A stretch of DNA of 64,000 nucleotides from Ianthella basta (lineage: Eukaryota; Porifera; Demospongiae; Verongiida; Ianthellidae), in assembly GCA_964019415.1 (NCBI GenBank), contig OZ025874.1, positions 2,075,512 to 2,139,511 on the forward strand. Reading direction: 5' to 3'. The notes under the pieces are model-generated. The model was not told the DNA's origin. It saw nothing but the letters and a program-made list of their open reading frames with translations, and made no database searches. Positions 1-10,940 of this stretch are shown in pieces (position 1 is the stretch's first letter; every line of letters starts with the position of its first letter). A program made the translations under genes and the position numbers.

Positions 1-287
1 TGGGAACTTGTCTTTTGAAGTTCCACTGGTAGCTCGCAGACTCGTTGAGTTTGGCACAACGGGTCATCCTGGGTCCTCTGAGCGGTCTCCTTGACAGACT
101 CCAGTTCTGCAAGTCTCTCATCAGCCAGCTGGGTAACTTCACTGAGCTTACTCTCAGCTCTCGTGACGGAACTCTTGAACTCTTCCAGTTCATCATCCTT
201 ACTCTGCAGCTCCGCACGCAGACGCTCTAGCTCAGCTTGAAGTGTCGCCATAGCTTGCTCTGAATCTTGAGACTTATCCATCGACAT
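1..287 (-). CDS. Partial coiled-coil ORF, possibly gag-like, running off the left edge
   Basis: Read on the minus strand, an ATG at 287-285 opens a frame that stays open to position 1, about 95 codons, and continues outside the window. The product is strongly helical and charged: leucines recur at heptad-like spacing between residues 15 and 75, with many Glu, Lys and Arg (for example LQAELERLRAELQSKDDELE), so a coiled coil is likely. Just 5' of it on the minus strand is TGGCGAGCC following a ...CTACAA sequence, the arrangement of an LTR end followed by a primer-binding site. The first nine bases could pair with the 3' end of an Arg tRNA. A gag ORF of an LTR retrotransposon is therefore the favoured guess, but no protease or RT is in view. 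It could equally be the N-terminus of a cellular coiled-coil protein. Confidence 0.45.
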   Translation of the reverse strand, partial: MSMDKSQDSEQAMATLQAELERLRAELQSKDDELEEFKSSVTRAESKLSEVTQLADERLAELESVKETAQRTQDDPLCQTQRVCELPVELQKTSS

Positions 288-655
288 GTTCGCCTCAGGT
301 GAGTCCTGTGTAGCTCTAGACTTTCCCGAATGTAGCCTCGACGGGGGTAGTGATCCTGGCTGTCCTCGATGGGACATTCACTGTTGCTTCCGTGTAGCTG
401 GTTGCACTTTTGCCGTCTGAATTCTGCCAGGCTCGCCAATTGTAGCGATTCACTATACTAAATGTAGCTCGTGGGTGCCGGCTACCAGTAAGCTAGTTGC
501 TACAAACAACTGTAACAACAGTTCCCTCAAGAATTGTTCAGAGATGCACCCAACATATCTACTCGCATCATGAAGGAACAGGACTGAGCCATGAGGCAAA
601 TTACGTAATAATGACACAGCATAACACAGCAGTAATGACGTAATGTGAAATGTGA
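288..655 (-). mobile_element. Possible LTR and leader interrupting a transmembrane exon
   Basis: Homology between the transmembrane exon at 656-917 and its relatives at 30,827 and 2,150 stops abruptly at about 656. The sequence to the left is unrelated to the other copies. The minus-strand junction near 441 reads CGCTACA then ATTGGCGAGCC, like the end of a 5' LTR next to a primer-binding site. Only one end is inside the window, so LTR length and target-site duplication cannot be tested. Apart from this nothing coding was seen here. Confidence 0.3.
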
Positions 656-917
656 GAGAAACCTGAAGCTAACTCGCTATCATTATCCTCACGTTCAGCC
701 TCCTCGTGCTCGCCCTCAAAGTTACTAACTCTTATACTTTCTTTTACTGTTCCTGTGGTGGTCATTCCATGTGCTGCTGTGGTAGTCAAGGGACTACCCA
801 TCTGTGTTCCCCCGTGGCCTTTCACTAACATCTGGCAGCAACAGGTGTGCTGGGAAGGCATGCCTTGGACCTGGGGTACCAGTGTGGAAGAAAGTCGACT
901 CTCCACAGCCACTCCAG
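656..917 (+). CDS. Transmembrane plus Trp/Cys exon, 5'-truncated copy
   Basis: The frame is open from the break at 656 to a splice donor at 917/918 (CCAG|GTACATG, phase 1). It encodes a Ser-rich linker, a hydrophobic segment (LLTLILSFTVPVVVIPCAAV) long enough to span a membrane, then a conserved block with PPWPFTNIW, CWEGMPWTW and a short acidic Ser/Thr tail. The same block occurs at 31,574-31,804 and 62,295-62,543, so it is a real repeated exon of the modular family. The 5' part, which in 2,034-2,327 encodes a CARD-like domain, was cut off by the sequence on the left. The fold of the Trp/Cys block is not recognised. Confidence 0.55.
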
Positions 918-987
918 GTACATGTATTTGTTTGCAGCTAGTACTAGACCATGGTAGATTGATAGGCATACATAGACTATATGTGGT

Positions 988-1510
988 AACATGTTTGTTT
1001 AGCCCCAAATGGTCCCTTTTCGCAAATCCGGTCACATTTTATTATAATAGACGTAACACACATTTTCGTTGTTCGGGATATGCTCCTTCAATTCTGGACA
1101 GAACATCACGAAACTTGGTAGGATTACAAAGAGGCATACTGTGAATAGCCTTGCTGAGCCAAAGTTTGGTTTAAGGACGTTCTGTCGGAGTTCTTGCCAC
1201 TTTTACGGTCGCCGCCATATCTAAGAGATAGGGAAAAGAACATATTTCCTCCTCCTTCAATTTTCCACCAATCTTTGCCAAACTTGGAAGAGTATACAAC
1301 GGAAATATGGGGGGTGACCTAAGGTGGGTAGTGTCTTGGTCGTTGAACTCCTTAACCTGAAATGGATTAACATAAGTTAATTCTGTACGCACGGAGTTTT
1401 ACAGAGCAAGTCTACGGAATGCTCCCAATTAAATGGACGGTTTTGATTGGTTAAACGCTCAAATTACGAACCATAGACTAGGAACCCACCCAAAGGGTGG
1501 GCATTCAGCT
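988..1510 (+). repeat. Dispersed repeat of about 0.5 kb, also at 34,471 and inverted at 19,268
   Basis: This stretch, from AACATGTTTGTTTAG to the CTAGTTTTAG near 1,510, recurs almost unchanged at 34,471-34,993 and in opposite orientation, more diverged, at about 19,268-19,775. One end carries ACCCACCCAAAGGGTGGG, a short palindrome that could form a hairpin. No ORF is conserved between the copies. It behaves like a non-autonomous mobile element or SINE-like repeat of unknown class. Confidence 0.6.
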
Positions 1511-1815
1511 AGTTTTAGTAAACAAATGAATATACAAGTGTGAATGTTAACCCTAACTGGTTTTAGACCACTTCAAATCAGGTTAATGTTGGCACACATT
1601 GTGAACACCCCCTATAAAATTATAGTCTTGCGTCCCAGACCCCCTGTGGAAAGGTCTGGTATTGTTGCGTACACCAACTTGTGTCTAGGACAAGATCGTA
1701 TCCTGGCCAATCAGATTTGCTGATTGCTATATGACATCAGCTTAAATTTAGAGACATTGTTTGACGTGCTGCGGCTTTACTCGGGCACACTCTAAAAGCA
1801 GAGCAATTAAGAATG
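1510..1815 (+). pseudogene. Relic of promoter and start exon; ATG deleted
   Basis: The stretch is homologous to 34,090-34,404, where an intact CCAAT box, a TGACGTCA element and a start exon are found. Here the TGACGTCA equivalent reads TGACATCA (1,732-1,739), and about two dozen bases spanning the start codon are missing after GAGACAT. The exon remnant continues to about 1,815 without an obvious donor. The same degenerate version is at 34,993-35,298. A hairpin CCAGACC...GGTCTGG lies at about 1,637-1,662. Confidence 0.55.
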
Positions 1816-2033
1816 AGCCGTACAAGCAAAACAAAGTGAATTCGTGTACTCAAGAGTAGATAAGAGATGAGAGTACACAACCACGTATGCCCGCCTGTAA
1901 CAGCATTTTTCTAAAGTGACACAGCAAAACATCACACGTTGGCATGGCAACATATCATTTATTTTGATGTAATGGCAATAGCTGCGTAGCTACGTAAAGT
2001 GACACCTGCAGCAGACAGAATGAGTTCTAACAG

Positions 2034-2327
2034 AGAAAATTGAGCTTGAAATTCGATTACAAGATGCGCAAACGGCACGGGGGACACTTTATGACCACTT
2101 AGAGAGTGATTGCACACTTCAGCAGTTAGAGAATCTGGCCGAGGTGCTGGTGGGTGTCGATAGAGGCTTTGGCACAACAAGGGAAGTTGGCCAAGAACTA
2201 CAGAAACGAATCCAAGGTTCTGATGCGCACAAAAGAAGGTCACCTTTACCTGAGGCTAACTCACCATCATTATCTTCAATCTGGGTTACCAGTATGGACG
2301 AAAGTGGACTCTCCACAGTCACTCCAG
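2034..2327 (+). CDS. CARD-like (death-fold) exon, phase 1-1, transmembrane part missing
   Basis: This is a 294-nt open exon between an acceptor (TTCTAACAG|AG, with a CTAAC branch-like motif) and a donor (CCAG|GTATATG), both phase 1. The first ~60 residues are helical and resemble a death-fold/CARD module: LQDAQTARGTLYDHLE, CTLQQLENLAEVL and REVGQELQKRIQ line up with LYDYLRQNCTLDQIV and LGQRLHARTQ of the exon at 61,623. The end (DESGLSTVTPG) matches the end of the transmembrane exons, but the hydrophobic and Trp/Cys part in between is absent. This is therefore an internally deleted version of a longer CARD-plus-transmembrane exon. Its twin at 35,517-35,810 is identical as far as I can see. In a splice chain it would follow a start exon and precede the Ser/Thr exons at 4,817 and 5,046. 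Confidence 0.6.
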
Positions 2328-2819
2328 GTATATGTATATGTTTGCAGCCAGTACTATACCATGGTAGATTGATAGGCATACATAGACTATATGTGGTTTC
2401 ATGGGTATATGCATAATGTTGTCAAGAGCATGAATGAAAGAAGGATCACTGAATTTACCAGTCTATTACACCAGTATTGGTTTCACAGTTGACTGGTTGT
2501 AGCTATGCATGTTTCTGCCCATAGTGACACTGTGACATCATACATAGCACAAAGTGCCCCCTCTTCTCACATTCATCACATTTACTTGTAGAAGAATCTT
2601 TAGAGCTATATGTACTGTACAGTGGGAAATATAGGCAGAAATATAATTTGGCAGATTTGTCATGAAGGGGTTCTGGCAGGTTTTAAATCTGACAGATTCT
2701 GCATCCTAAGCACCAATAACATCACAGAAAATGGTGACAATGGAGCATCGTTGGCTCTGGTTTCATGTCATTTCAGCAGCATACCTTCATATAATATACT
2801 ATTATTTCTCTCATCAAGT

Positions 2820-3170
2820 GGTGTAGCTGATGTAGATGTTGTGAGTCGCACTGTGCTTCTTTCAGGCCTTAACTTGCGCCCTCATCCAGCACAAGAGCTC
2901 GCCCTCTCAAGGCACATGTTCATTCATTGGCTCTGTCTCCATCTTGAGAAAGGACCGCACTAGAGCTACTTTACTTGTGGATAGTGAAGTCATATTAATT
3001 GCAAACATTATGTACACGTTGACTGCCTTGTAACTGAGCCGCCTACACATCATACTTCGGTACACAGGCAGAAATATTGGTGAGGAATTAAATTTGGCGG
3101 TTTTTGAAATCTGCCAATCTGCCAAATTTAAAACCCTGTCAATATTTCCCGCTATGTACAGGCTATAGTT
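2820..3170. repeat. Dispersed non-coding block (four copies)
   Basis: A conserved block beginning near GAGCTCGCCCTCTCAAGG and ending near AATATTTCCCGCTAT recurs at about 32,270-32,620, 36,300-36,655 and 53,080-53,360, each time between a transmembrane/CARD exon and a Ser/Thr exon. It contains an internal inverted motif (GGCGGTTTTTGAAATCTGCC). No shared ORF is preserved. It is best read as intron sequence copied with the gene unit. Confidence 0.55.
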
Positions 3171-4816
3171 CCGCGCTCGCTCCGCATCACGTCGCCCAGT
3201 GGAGAACGTAGGCCATTCATCACCGTTTGGGTGATTGCAGCTGGGTGACACTGCCTGGGTATAGTGCTGATCTTGTTTGCACTGACATTGGCCACTGTCA
3301 TACGCTTGCATGCACATATACATTTAGCTCACTACACCTACACCAATGTTAAAAGAATTGCTTGGTCATGTATTTCCTTAGCCTATAAGGCAGTGCTGAA
3401 GTCAAGCAAGCTCTGCCCAATAGCATACTTCACCATAAAGAAAGAGCTTTCAGCAGCCCGGAACGCTGACAGCTAAAGTACCCAAATAACGAAACAAAAA
3501 TACCCACGTACCGATAGCCAGAGCAGTTCCCTCGCACCAGACAATAACAGTAAACTTCTTCGCAAGTGTGCGTCGCACCTGGAGACCCAAACTGCGAAGC
3601 GCGAGTGTCTAAGAGACGGCTGGCTGCGAGGCACCTGCACACTGCCAGATTGGCCATGTTTGTGGTTACATCATTGCGTCGTCCAATCAAATGCCCGTTT
3701 TTACTGCCGCGCACAAGCAAACAAACGAACGAACGAACGCACAGACTGGAAAAAATTAAATATATTAAGGATTATGGCCACGAGGACATTATCTAATTTA
3801 ACCATGAGGGCGCAATGCACCCAAGTGATTAATTAGATTAAAGCTCAAGCGTGCCATAATATAACTGGCTTGTTGTTTTTCAAATGAGAATGGTTTGCAT
3901 CGTCAAACAAATTGAGCTACAACGTCGTTTCCTAGGTACCAATGGCAGGCGCTTTTGAACTCACGAGTATATGGCGAAACAAACGCACTGTGTGAAAAGG
4001 AAGTGATTAGTGATGGTGCCGGATCAAGTAGCTCCAAGAAGCCTGCTTCTTTGCTGAACATTGAACATTTCGTTGCCAGCGCATAGTGAACCAGATCAGA
4101 AGGAATGTGCAAGAGCTCAGAAAGAGTCTTCTGTAGAAGAAGCACTGTTCTTGTTTTCACCTCAACCAAAGGAACTTAGTAGCTAGCTACGTACATAGTT
4201 TTACCAGAAAAGATGCTCCACAAAGGGTGTTTGTGTAGCAACACAGCCACTGATTTCAAGGTAGTTGCACATGCCAGGCCTTACCAAGTTACCTGAATTT
4301 GCTGTAATAAAATTCACATGGCCCAAATGTCTAGCTAGCTAGTTCCATATGTAGCTAGCTACAAGGAAATTAGGAATGCAGAGTGAACTTCACAGGAATG
4401 TGGTCTATCATGGTGTTGAGTTACTGTTGCTTGTTTCTGTGCTTTTTCTGCTGGCCATTCCTAAATCCCTCAAATTCTAAAGGAATTTTTATACACTAAT
4501 TTGTACAGTTTTTGCATATCCAAAGGACTGTGGCTACATCAGATTAATATCAGCGCTGACTAATACCAGTGTCCCTTCGTTAAATTATAGATGAAGATTG
4601 TGCAGAACATCGAGCACAGTTATGCCACTCTAGATAAACCAGCTGCTGTGTTACCTTAACAGTATACCGGCGCAACAAAATGGTAGCATTGGGTTATCTT
4701 ACTGTATTGTCCCTAATATTTCGGCAGAATAAAACACAGATCCAAGTCAGCACTTAGGTTGGCACACATTGTGAACACTCCCATATACGTAGCTATTGCA
4801 TATTTTCTGTATGCAG
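3171..4816. other. Intronic or intergenic stretch, no supported gene
   Basis: Short ORFs on both strands are not conserved in frame in copy B (36,656-37,700), where part of this stretch (about 3,180-3,770) is missing altogether. I see no domain, no splice-bounded exon and no repeat beyond TAGCTAGC-type simple sequence around 4,330-4,375. Confidence 0.5.
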
Positions 4817-4900
4817 ATGAGTCACTGAGTACAAGTTCTGTGGCTTTCACTACCGGCAACCCACAGCCAACGTTGTCTAACAGTGAATTGGATGCTGAAG
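4817..4900 (+). CDS. Ser/Thr-rich stalk exon R1, 84 nt
   Basis: The exon follows the acceptor TATGCAG and precedes the donor GAAG|GTTTGT, both phase 1, and encodes 28 residues beginning DESLSTSSVAFTT and ending LDAEG. It is one of eight related exons in the window, at 5,046, 32,691, 37,701, 37,949, 53,431, 53,964 and 54,192. Lengths are 66, 72 or 84 nt, all multiples of three. The composition (Ser, Thr, Pro, Asn) suggests an extended, possibly O-glycosylated spacer, as in mucin-like stalks. Confidence 0.7.
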
Positions 4901-5045
4901 GTTTGTTTTGCGTCGCCTAAGTGTTGTGGATATAATGAGGGATATACTGTATACGGTCTTTACTTGGGCTTTCGAGCTCTAGAGTTAAAATTCTTCTTTG
5001 TATAACTGTGGCTAGCTCTATTGCATATTTTGCTTGTGCACGTAG

Positions 5046-5111
5046 ATACACCATTAAGTACAAGTTCTGCGGCTACTGCTACCAATCAGCCAAAGCCAAC
5101 GAACACTGAAG
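5046..5111 (+). CDS. Ser/Thr-rich stalk exon R2, 66 nt
   Basis: This is a shorter member of the stalk-exon series (22 residues, starting DTPLSTSSAATA), between acceptor CACGTAG and donor GAAG|GTTTGT, phase 1-1. Its counterpart in copy B (37,949-38,020) is 72 nt, so the two copies differ by exactly two codons in an ACT/GCT run. Confidence 0.65.
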
Positions 5112-5360
5112 GTTTGTATTGCTTGTTCACCAAGCTATTTGTGCACAGGTATGAGGATTCATGCTATCAGTTCTTGCTTCCATCTTGTAACATGGATGAT
5201 ATGAATGTATCATGGACCTTTGTTGGCACTTTGTTCATTCATTTAATCCTCTGTCAAACTACCTGTATAGTGCTGATAATGCCTGCACCTCCGATTAGAA
5301 CTGTATACAAGCTGGGCTGAATTGCTTGTTTGCTATATACTATGGTCTATGTAGGTACAG

Positions 5361-5454
5361 CAAATGCTAGTGACCCATGTGGGTCTAGCTGGAAGCCCAT
5401 CTTTCCACTGTATGTACCTCAGTAGAGCCATCTCTTGCAGTTCCATCAACAGAG
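5361..5454 (+). pseudogene. Small Cys exon, frameshifted copy
   Basis: The acceptor GGTACAG and donor AGAG|GTGATT match the intact 96-nt exon at 38,269-38,364, but this copy is 94 nt. Two bases are missing after CCATGTG, which shifts the frame and exposes a TAG before the donor. The unit-A transcript would have to skip it to stay in frame. Confidence 0.55.
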
Positions 5455-7350
5455 GTGATTCAGATACAGAATGTCAGTATTCTAGTAGATATTTTTGGGG
5501 CTCGCTTCGCTCACCCCTTTATAAATCGGTAGGTAGCTCGACTCAACACTTTGGGCGGGACTTATTTCTACTGGTTTGTTCATTTGTTTCTACCATGTCG
5601 TAACTATCCTATTTGTGCAATGTCCACTTTACCTGTGTTATATGGCAGCCAAGTATCATTTGTACCAGTACACATTCATTATACAAGCATTGCTGTTGCA
5701 CTATCAGACATTTTATACACACAACACACGCTGAATTGCATTTGGGTCTTGGAATGAAAGGTTTGCCCGGTTACCATGAGCGATGCCGCTGAGCCATCGG
5801 CAGTGCAAAAGGCCTAACTGCCAAGCAAGCACAGCTTCAGCTAGCTAAGGCCAGACAACGTCAGCATGCGTGCAGTCAGGCAGAAACTGAAGCGCAGACA
5901 CAGATTCGGGTTGAAGCCACAGCATCCTGCTGATTCAGCTTGTCTATCCGTAGCTCCCACTTTGTCCCTATTCCAATGGCCCCTTACCACTCCTTCCCCC
6001 ATCTGTATCTCCCACTCCTCCCATGTATATACCTAGAGTAACTGTGTGCACCATCATGTCTTGCTTTCAAGGAACTTCTAACTTCTGACCCACATGAGAT
6101 AATGGCCCTTGTGCACTCCTCCATTGTCCTCTCCCCTCCCTAGCTCTTACAAGTCTGTTTACACTCATCTTGCAGCCTCTCCAGCTCTTCAACACTCACG
6201 CACATGGCTTTTGTTTCATGCACTATGGCTACAACTCATTTGGCTTGCTCAGGCTCACCCCCACGATGCAATGCATCTGCCCAGTCTATATATTATGAGC
6301 TGCTTTGTACATTAGCATAACTTTTGTGTGCATAACTTTCATGGATTGAGGCAACCATGAAATTTCTGTGTACAAACTGTGGGTAACCTAACATTAATGT
6401 GGATAGACTCTGAGGCTGTATAATCTTTGGTATAGATGGGGCATGGTCCATGCAACACCTTGACATTGTCCCAATCCACCAGATGATACATAGTATACAT
6501 GTGCCTCCCAGGCATGCTGTGCCAGTGCAGAGGTGGCTGCTTCACATGAATCTGGATCCACTGCCCACATGTGAGTGTGCTCACACAACTGCTGGTTCAT
6601 GAGGCATCAGCTTGTCTGTCCAACAAAAGTGACAGGGCAGCCAACCCATCTTACACCAAAGACTTTTCGTCAAGTCTATCCACATTAGGTCACAGACTAT
6701 ATAGCCAGGCCTCTAAACTAATACATAGGATCAATGCCTTAGATTTGCAATCTTTTACTTTTCAAGTAAACTGCCAACCCTAGGCCAACTCCTGCTCAAA
6801 TTAATTTACTTGTAGGTGTTAGTTCAACTAGTAGCTATTCCGTGTCGAGAAGTCTCGTTCGCCACATTCCCATCGCTCATGTCAGCGAATATCCCTTCAC
6901 GAGCCCCGAACTTGGTGACCAGGCACTATATCAACCTCAATCCATGACCATCAGGTGCATATTCATGCAAACCATTCAGCTGAGCCATCTAAATGGGAAC
7001 ATTCAGCACGAAGCGCTCGAGGCTGCCAGTGCAACACCTTTTTGCCTATCTTTTTCAATGTATTAACCTGCCACCAGTGATGACATCATATGCAATTATG
7101 ATGTACTGCATTCCTTAACGCTTATATGCAACTGGTCTATTGCATTCCTGAGCGTGACCAACATACATACAAATGCTAGTCAAACCAGATTCAGAGTCAT
7201 GCTAATGCTTGACAATTAAAGAGCTCTGAGACTCTGACCACTTCACTTCTTCCCTCTCTGTAATCCTGCTATATTTGAGCCTCAATACATGAGCTCCCAG
7301 AAATGTGAGACTGAAATTAAACATCCCTTATGCATCTTCAGTGAAGTATG
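5455..7350. other. Long intron or spacer, no supported gene
   Basis: This stretch lies between the small Cys exon and the AIG1 exon and is conserved at roughly the level of the rest of the duplication in copy B (38,365-40,265). A 74-codon frame at 6,842-7,066 is open in both copies, but it has no domain and no splice sites I can defend, and two copies this similar are weak evidence. Nothing else was recognised. Confidence 0.45.
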
Positions 7351-8207
7351 CGCATGTGGGTTATGGCACTATGTAAACAATGGGGCGTGTTCGCAGCCGA
7401 TTTTTTACCTCCGTATAATTGCTTATATCTCCTGCAAGCATTGTTCAATCGACGTCAGGCGAGTACCAGAAGAAAGAACAACTTCCGCTCTTTACGTCTA
7501 CGTATGATATGTACTGATGGCGCCTTGCCTCACTGAGCAATGTCGCCGCTAACGAAGCCATCTAATTAGCGGGAAATATCTTTCTGGCTATTGGAGGAAC
7601 ATCTAAACGGAACAAAACGAACATTAATCTGTTCATACACGTGCGATCTAAGTTTTGCATGCATGCATTGTTGTTAAACTAATCCTATCCAAAGTTACAG
7701 CAAGAAAACTAACTTTCGTTTCTCTTTGGCCAACTTCTGCGCCTTGTAACTCCTCACAGGAAGCGAGCACGAACAATGCATGCATGGAAAAGTTAGATAA
7801 TTTCCTTAGCATGCGAAACGAGCCATCGACGTGCCTCTACCTAGCAATACCGATAGCCAGAAAGATATTTTCGCTAACGACCGTAACAGCATGCCTTCAG
7901 GGGCAATGTCTCGTGACGTCCTTGTGATATTTTCAAAAAATGGCTGACGGCAATATAGCACATCGCGCAGTTAGGCATTTTCGCTCGAACGATTAGATCA
8001 AATATGCTTGGTAAAGCTTGTTTTCGTCCTTAGGTACATACCTAGCTGCCAGATACGACGTTCTAGGACAATTTCTTTCCTAAAATAATCGCAGATCATG
8101 CGCATATCACATGACATTGCGCAAGTAGTCATGGTAACAGAGGAATTCACACCTTTATGTTATGATTTGCCTTATGTAAACAAAAACTGCCATAACCTAC
8201 AAGCGTG
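7351..8207. mobile_element. 0.86 kb insertion with short terminal inverted repeats, copy A only
   Basis: Copy B reads straight through (GTGAAGTATGTGGTTCAG near 40,256-40,273), while copy A has this block inserted after GTGAAGTATG. The ends are imperfect inverted repeats, CGCATGTGGGTTATGGCA at the left and the complement of TGCCATAACCTACAAGCG at the right, followed inside by GTAAACAA on both sides. The duplicated target looks very short (TG). A related left end sits inside the 54,385 element. No transposase is encoded; short ORFs within are not recognisable. This is a non-autonomous DNA transposon of uncertain superfamily. Confidence 0.6.
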
Positions 8208-8686
8208 TGGTTCAGTAGCTTCTATAGAGCTGGGACACAACAACACAACAATGTACATTTAAACACTGAATGAAAGCCATACCCAGTTTGTGCACATGTG
8301 TCAATTGCTAGGTACAAAGACACCATCCCTACACAGACTGCTACGTATGTGTGAATGACTATTAGGAATATTGGGCATTTTTTATGCATCAAGCCACCAC
8401 TTGTACACGATTGGCTGGCAATGACGCTGATGATGTTAAATCACGTCATTGCTCGAAATACAGAGGGAGATTCATGCACGGGTGAACAAAAATACAATAA
8501 AAGACTTGGCTAGACTACTCCCTGCGAGTTATCTGCACCTAGGTGCAGTACACATCCACCATAGTGGCATAAAAGAGCTATCTGCTCCCACAATTGTTAT
8601 CATATGATAACGTCATAGATCAAAGGCACCGACACGCAGGTAAACAGGTTACTGCAGTGGCAATCACGTAAGCGCCCTTAACACCT

Positions 8687-8792
8687 CCATATACAGAAGG
8701 TGGTGTGGGAGCAAAACACTTACCAGCAGTGCTGGTAAGCTTGCAGAAGTGCATGGTAAGCGTTTTGCTCCCACGCCACCTTCCATATATGG
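8687..8792. mobile_element. Fold-back MITE, about 105 bp
   Basis: The two arms (CCATATACAGAAGGTGG... and ...CCACCTTCCATATATGG) are inverted repeats over about 40 bp, with a central GCAGTGCTGGTAAGC, so single strands could fold into a long hairpin. The copy-B version is split by the Ty3/gypsy element at 40,839. Confidence 0.75.
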
Positions 8793-9344
8793 CTACTGTC
8801 ACATCAATGTAACAGGCACACTCTCCAAAGGTCATGGGGAAGCTGCATGAACCCATTCAAATCAGCGAATGGCTTGCAACAAGAAAGAAGCATGCACATG
8901 TTTCAGTGTCCCAAAAGATGGATTCACAACCAAGGATTGACAGAACAGATTGTTGGCGACGATACAGTGTATTAATTGCTTACCCCTTCACTGCCGCTGT
9001 TGTACTGGGCTAAACCAAATCTTTTCTAGCACGCTTGATCCAGTAACTGATCTGAAGTCGAAACGTATGCACCTACGCCTTCCTAACGTATCTGCGCACT
9101 CTGGCATCAGTCATTGTGCGGAATATCATGGACACAAATCGCCAGCTCTTCCTAAATGGCCCTGGATAGCTTGCGAAGGCGCAGAAGACGTCTGCCACAA
9201 CGTCTTACGGCGCTCGGCAGTGTTGCTAGTCAATGAGGACAGGATCTAAAGCGCTCCTCCCTGTTCTAGGATGGGATTACCACCAGGTCCGTCTCGCATC
9301 CCCAACAGAAGTCACACTAAGATTCAAATCTGATGATAAGCCAC
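8793..9344. other. Spacer upstream of the AIG1 exon, no supported gene
   Basis: It is conserved in copy B (45,473-46,037). The open frame 8,950-9,249 has a related but shorter frame at 45,747-45,929. No domain or splice structure was recognised. Confidence 0.4.
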
Positions 9345-9452
9345 TTACTACACGCTATCAATGCCATACCGCATTTACTGCATGTCCCGAGGGCACGAAC
9401 CGCCCGAGGGGGAATGCAGTAAATATGGTACTGCATTGATAGCGTGTAGTAA
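9345..9452. mobile_element. Fold-back MITE, about 108 bp
   Basis: TTACTACACGCTATCAATGC at the left is the near-perfect reverse complement of the right end GCATTGATAGCGTGTAGTAA, with a G/C-rich hairpin loop (CCCGAGGGCACG...CGAGGGGG) at the centre. The same element is at 46,038-46,147 in copy B, so it predates the duplication. Confidence 0.75.
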
Positions 9453-9604
9453 CTAGTGCATATATCATGTCAAGTTCAAGTGTTACCAACATTATTTTGC
9501 CACACTCCAGATGTTACTCAGTTGCCATGGTAGCATGCTATATAATGGTGACTGCAGTATATACGATACTTTGTTATGGTACTTTCTGCTCCATATTAAT
9601 GCAG

Positions 9605-10929
9605 GTGTGGAAGTGGTGAAAACAGACATGAATCTTACAGGAGAAGAGCTGCATGCCCTTCAGACTGTTAGTAGTGATGATACTGTGTGGCAAATGGTTG
9701 GTGTGACCGGAGTGGGAAAGAGCTTGTTAGGGAACTTCTTGCGTGAAAAGGATGAGTTCAAGGTCAAACGTCCAGGTGTTGCCGGCTCTGTGACTGATAC
9801 AGTTCAAGTGGGCTGCTCTGTGCTGAACAGCCAGCGATTGTGCATCGTGGATACTCCTGGCTGCTTTGATACTCGGCGCGGGAGAATGCAGAATGAAGAA
9901 GCTGAGAACTTGGCAAATGATGTAACCCATTTGGCTGTAGATCTCAGCAAAACTATTCTGATGGCTCGGCATGGCATTCACGCTTTCTTGGTGGTGGTTC
10001 GAGCTGATGTAACAGAATTGGTTAGCACCACAGTGCTGTTGGACCTGTTTGGCATTATTGGTAACTTCTGGAACCACACCATTGTGGTGTTCACACATGG
10101 AAAGAGGTTTGACGAAACAAGTGAGGATAAGAAACACACTGCACTGGAGGCAACGCTAAACAGTCCCAACAATTGCCCTGAAGACTGGAAGACTCTCATT
10201 GAGAAAGCTGGCAATCGGTATGTGATCGTTGAGTCGAAGGAGTGGAGAGATGACAAGGAATACCACAAGAGAAAGGTGAAAGAATTTATAAAGCACTCTT
10301 CTGCTATTGTTTCTTCTCATGGCCCATACAATGATACATTGCTTTCTTTGGTCCGGGTTCACATTGAGAATGCCAAGCTTGAATTGCGCTATGATTTCAG
10401 TAACGTGGACAGTCCAGAGGCACAGGTTGCAGCACTGCAGATTGCATTTCCAAACATCAAACGCTCGCTTCACAAGATTATTAGCATGAAGCTGGCTGGA
10501 GGGGTTGATGTTGAAGCAAAGGAAGAAGAATTGTTGGAAGCTCACAGGCGAAATGACCAGTTGCATCAGCAGGTTCAGAAGGAGCAAGCAGAAAAGCGCA
10601 AGGCTCAGGAAGCAGAAGACAGAGCAAGGGAGGAACAAAGAGTGGCCGAGGAACAAGCAAGAGTGGATCGTGAGGCAGCAGAGAAGGCTAGAAGGGAATT
10701 GGAAGAGTACCTAAAGAAGCCTACATTTGCGGAAAGGATTGTAGAGACACGTATTACCCGTGAGGGATTCTATAAGTGGGAGTATGTGTACACTGCTGAG
10801 GCTGTAGATGTGGCTACAGAGATAACAGCTAAGGCTAGGAATTACCAATCCAAAGGTGGGGCCAAGGAACATGCAAGAATTAATCTCAAGGCTATTCTAC
10901 TGGAGAGAGGCATCATCCGCAAAGATTGA
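9605..10929 (+). CDS. AIG1/GIMAP-family GTPase, large 3' exon (unit A)
   Basis: The exon starts at acceptor ATGCAG|GT (phase 1), as expected if a Ser/Thr exon ending GAAG precedes it, and ends at TGA 10,927-10,929 (441 codons). Residues 33-40 are the P-loop GVTGVGKS (G1), 83-86 are DTPG (G3), and 164-167 are THGK in the G4 position. The AIG1-type box (NLANDVTHLAVDLSKT, then ARHGIHAFLVVVRAD) lies between. From about residue 305 an acidic/basic coiled coil (EEELLEAHRRNDQLHQQ to about 390) leads to a conserved C-terminal ~65 residues (FAERIVETRITREGFYKWEY, then SKGGAKEHARINLKAILLER). GIMAP proteins bind GTP, can oligomerise on membranes and act in immune-cell survival in vertebrates; the role here is unknown. 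Translation could alternatively start upstream at 9,511 (read-through of the intron) or at the internal ATG at 9,628. About 95% identical to the exon at 46,479. Confidence 0.88.
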
Positions 10930-10940
10930 GTGATCTTCTG

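Noticed and set aside
601..1035. 144-codon minus-strand ORF opposite the transmembrane exon
   Set aside because: It is the shadow of the conserved plus-strand exon; the plus-strand frame, not this one, is kept in the copies at 31,574 and 62,295.
5490..5520. GGGGCTCGCTTCGCTCACCCC as a riboswitch or terminator hairpin
   Set aside because: It is a short palindrome of a dispersed repeat type common in this window; bacterial-type terminators are not expected in this DNA.
6842..7066. 74-codon ORF conserved with 39,746-39,970
   Set aside because: The two copies are recent duplicates, no domain is visible and no splice or start context stands out; conservation of openness over 74 codons is not informative here.
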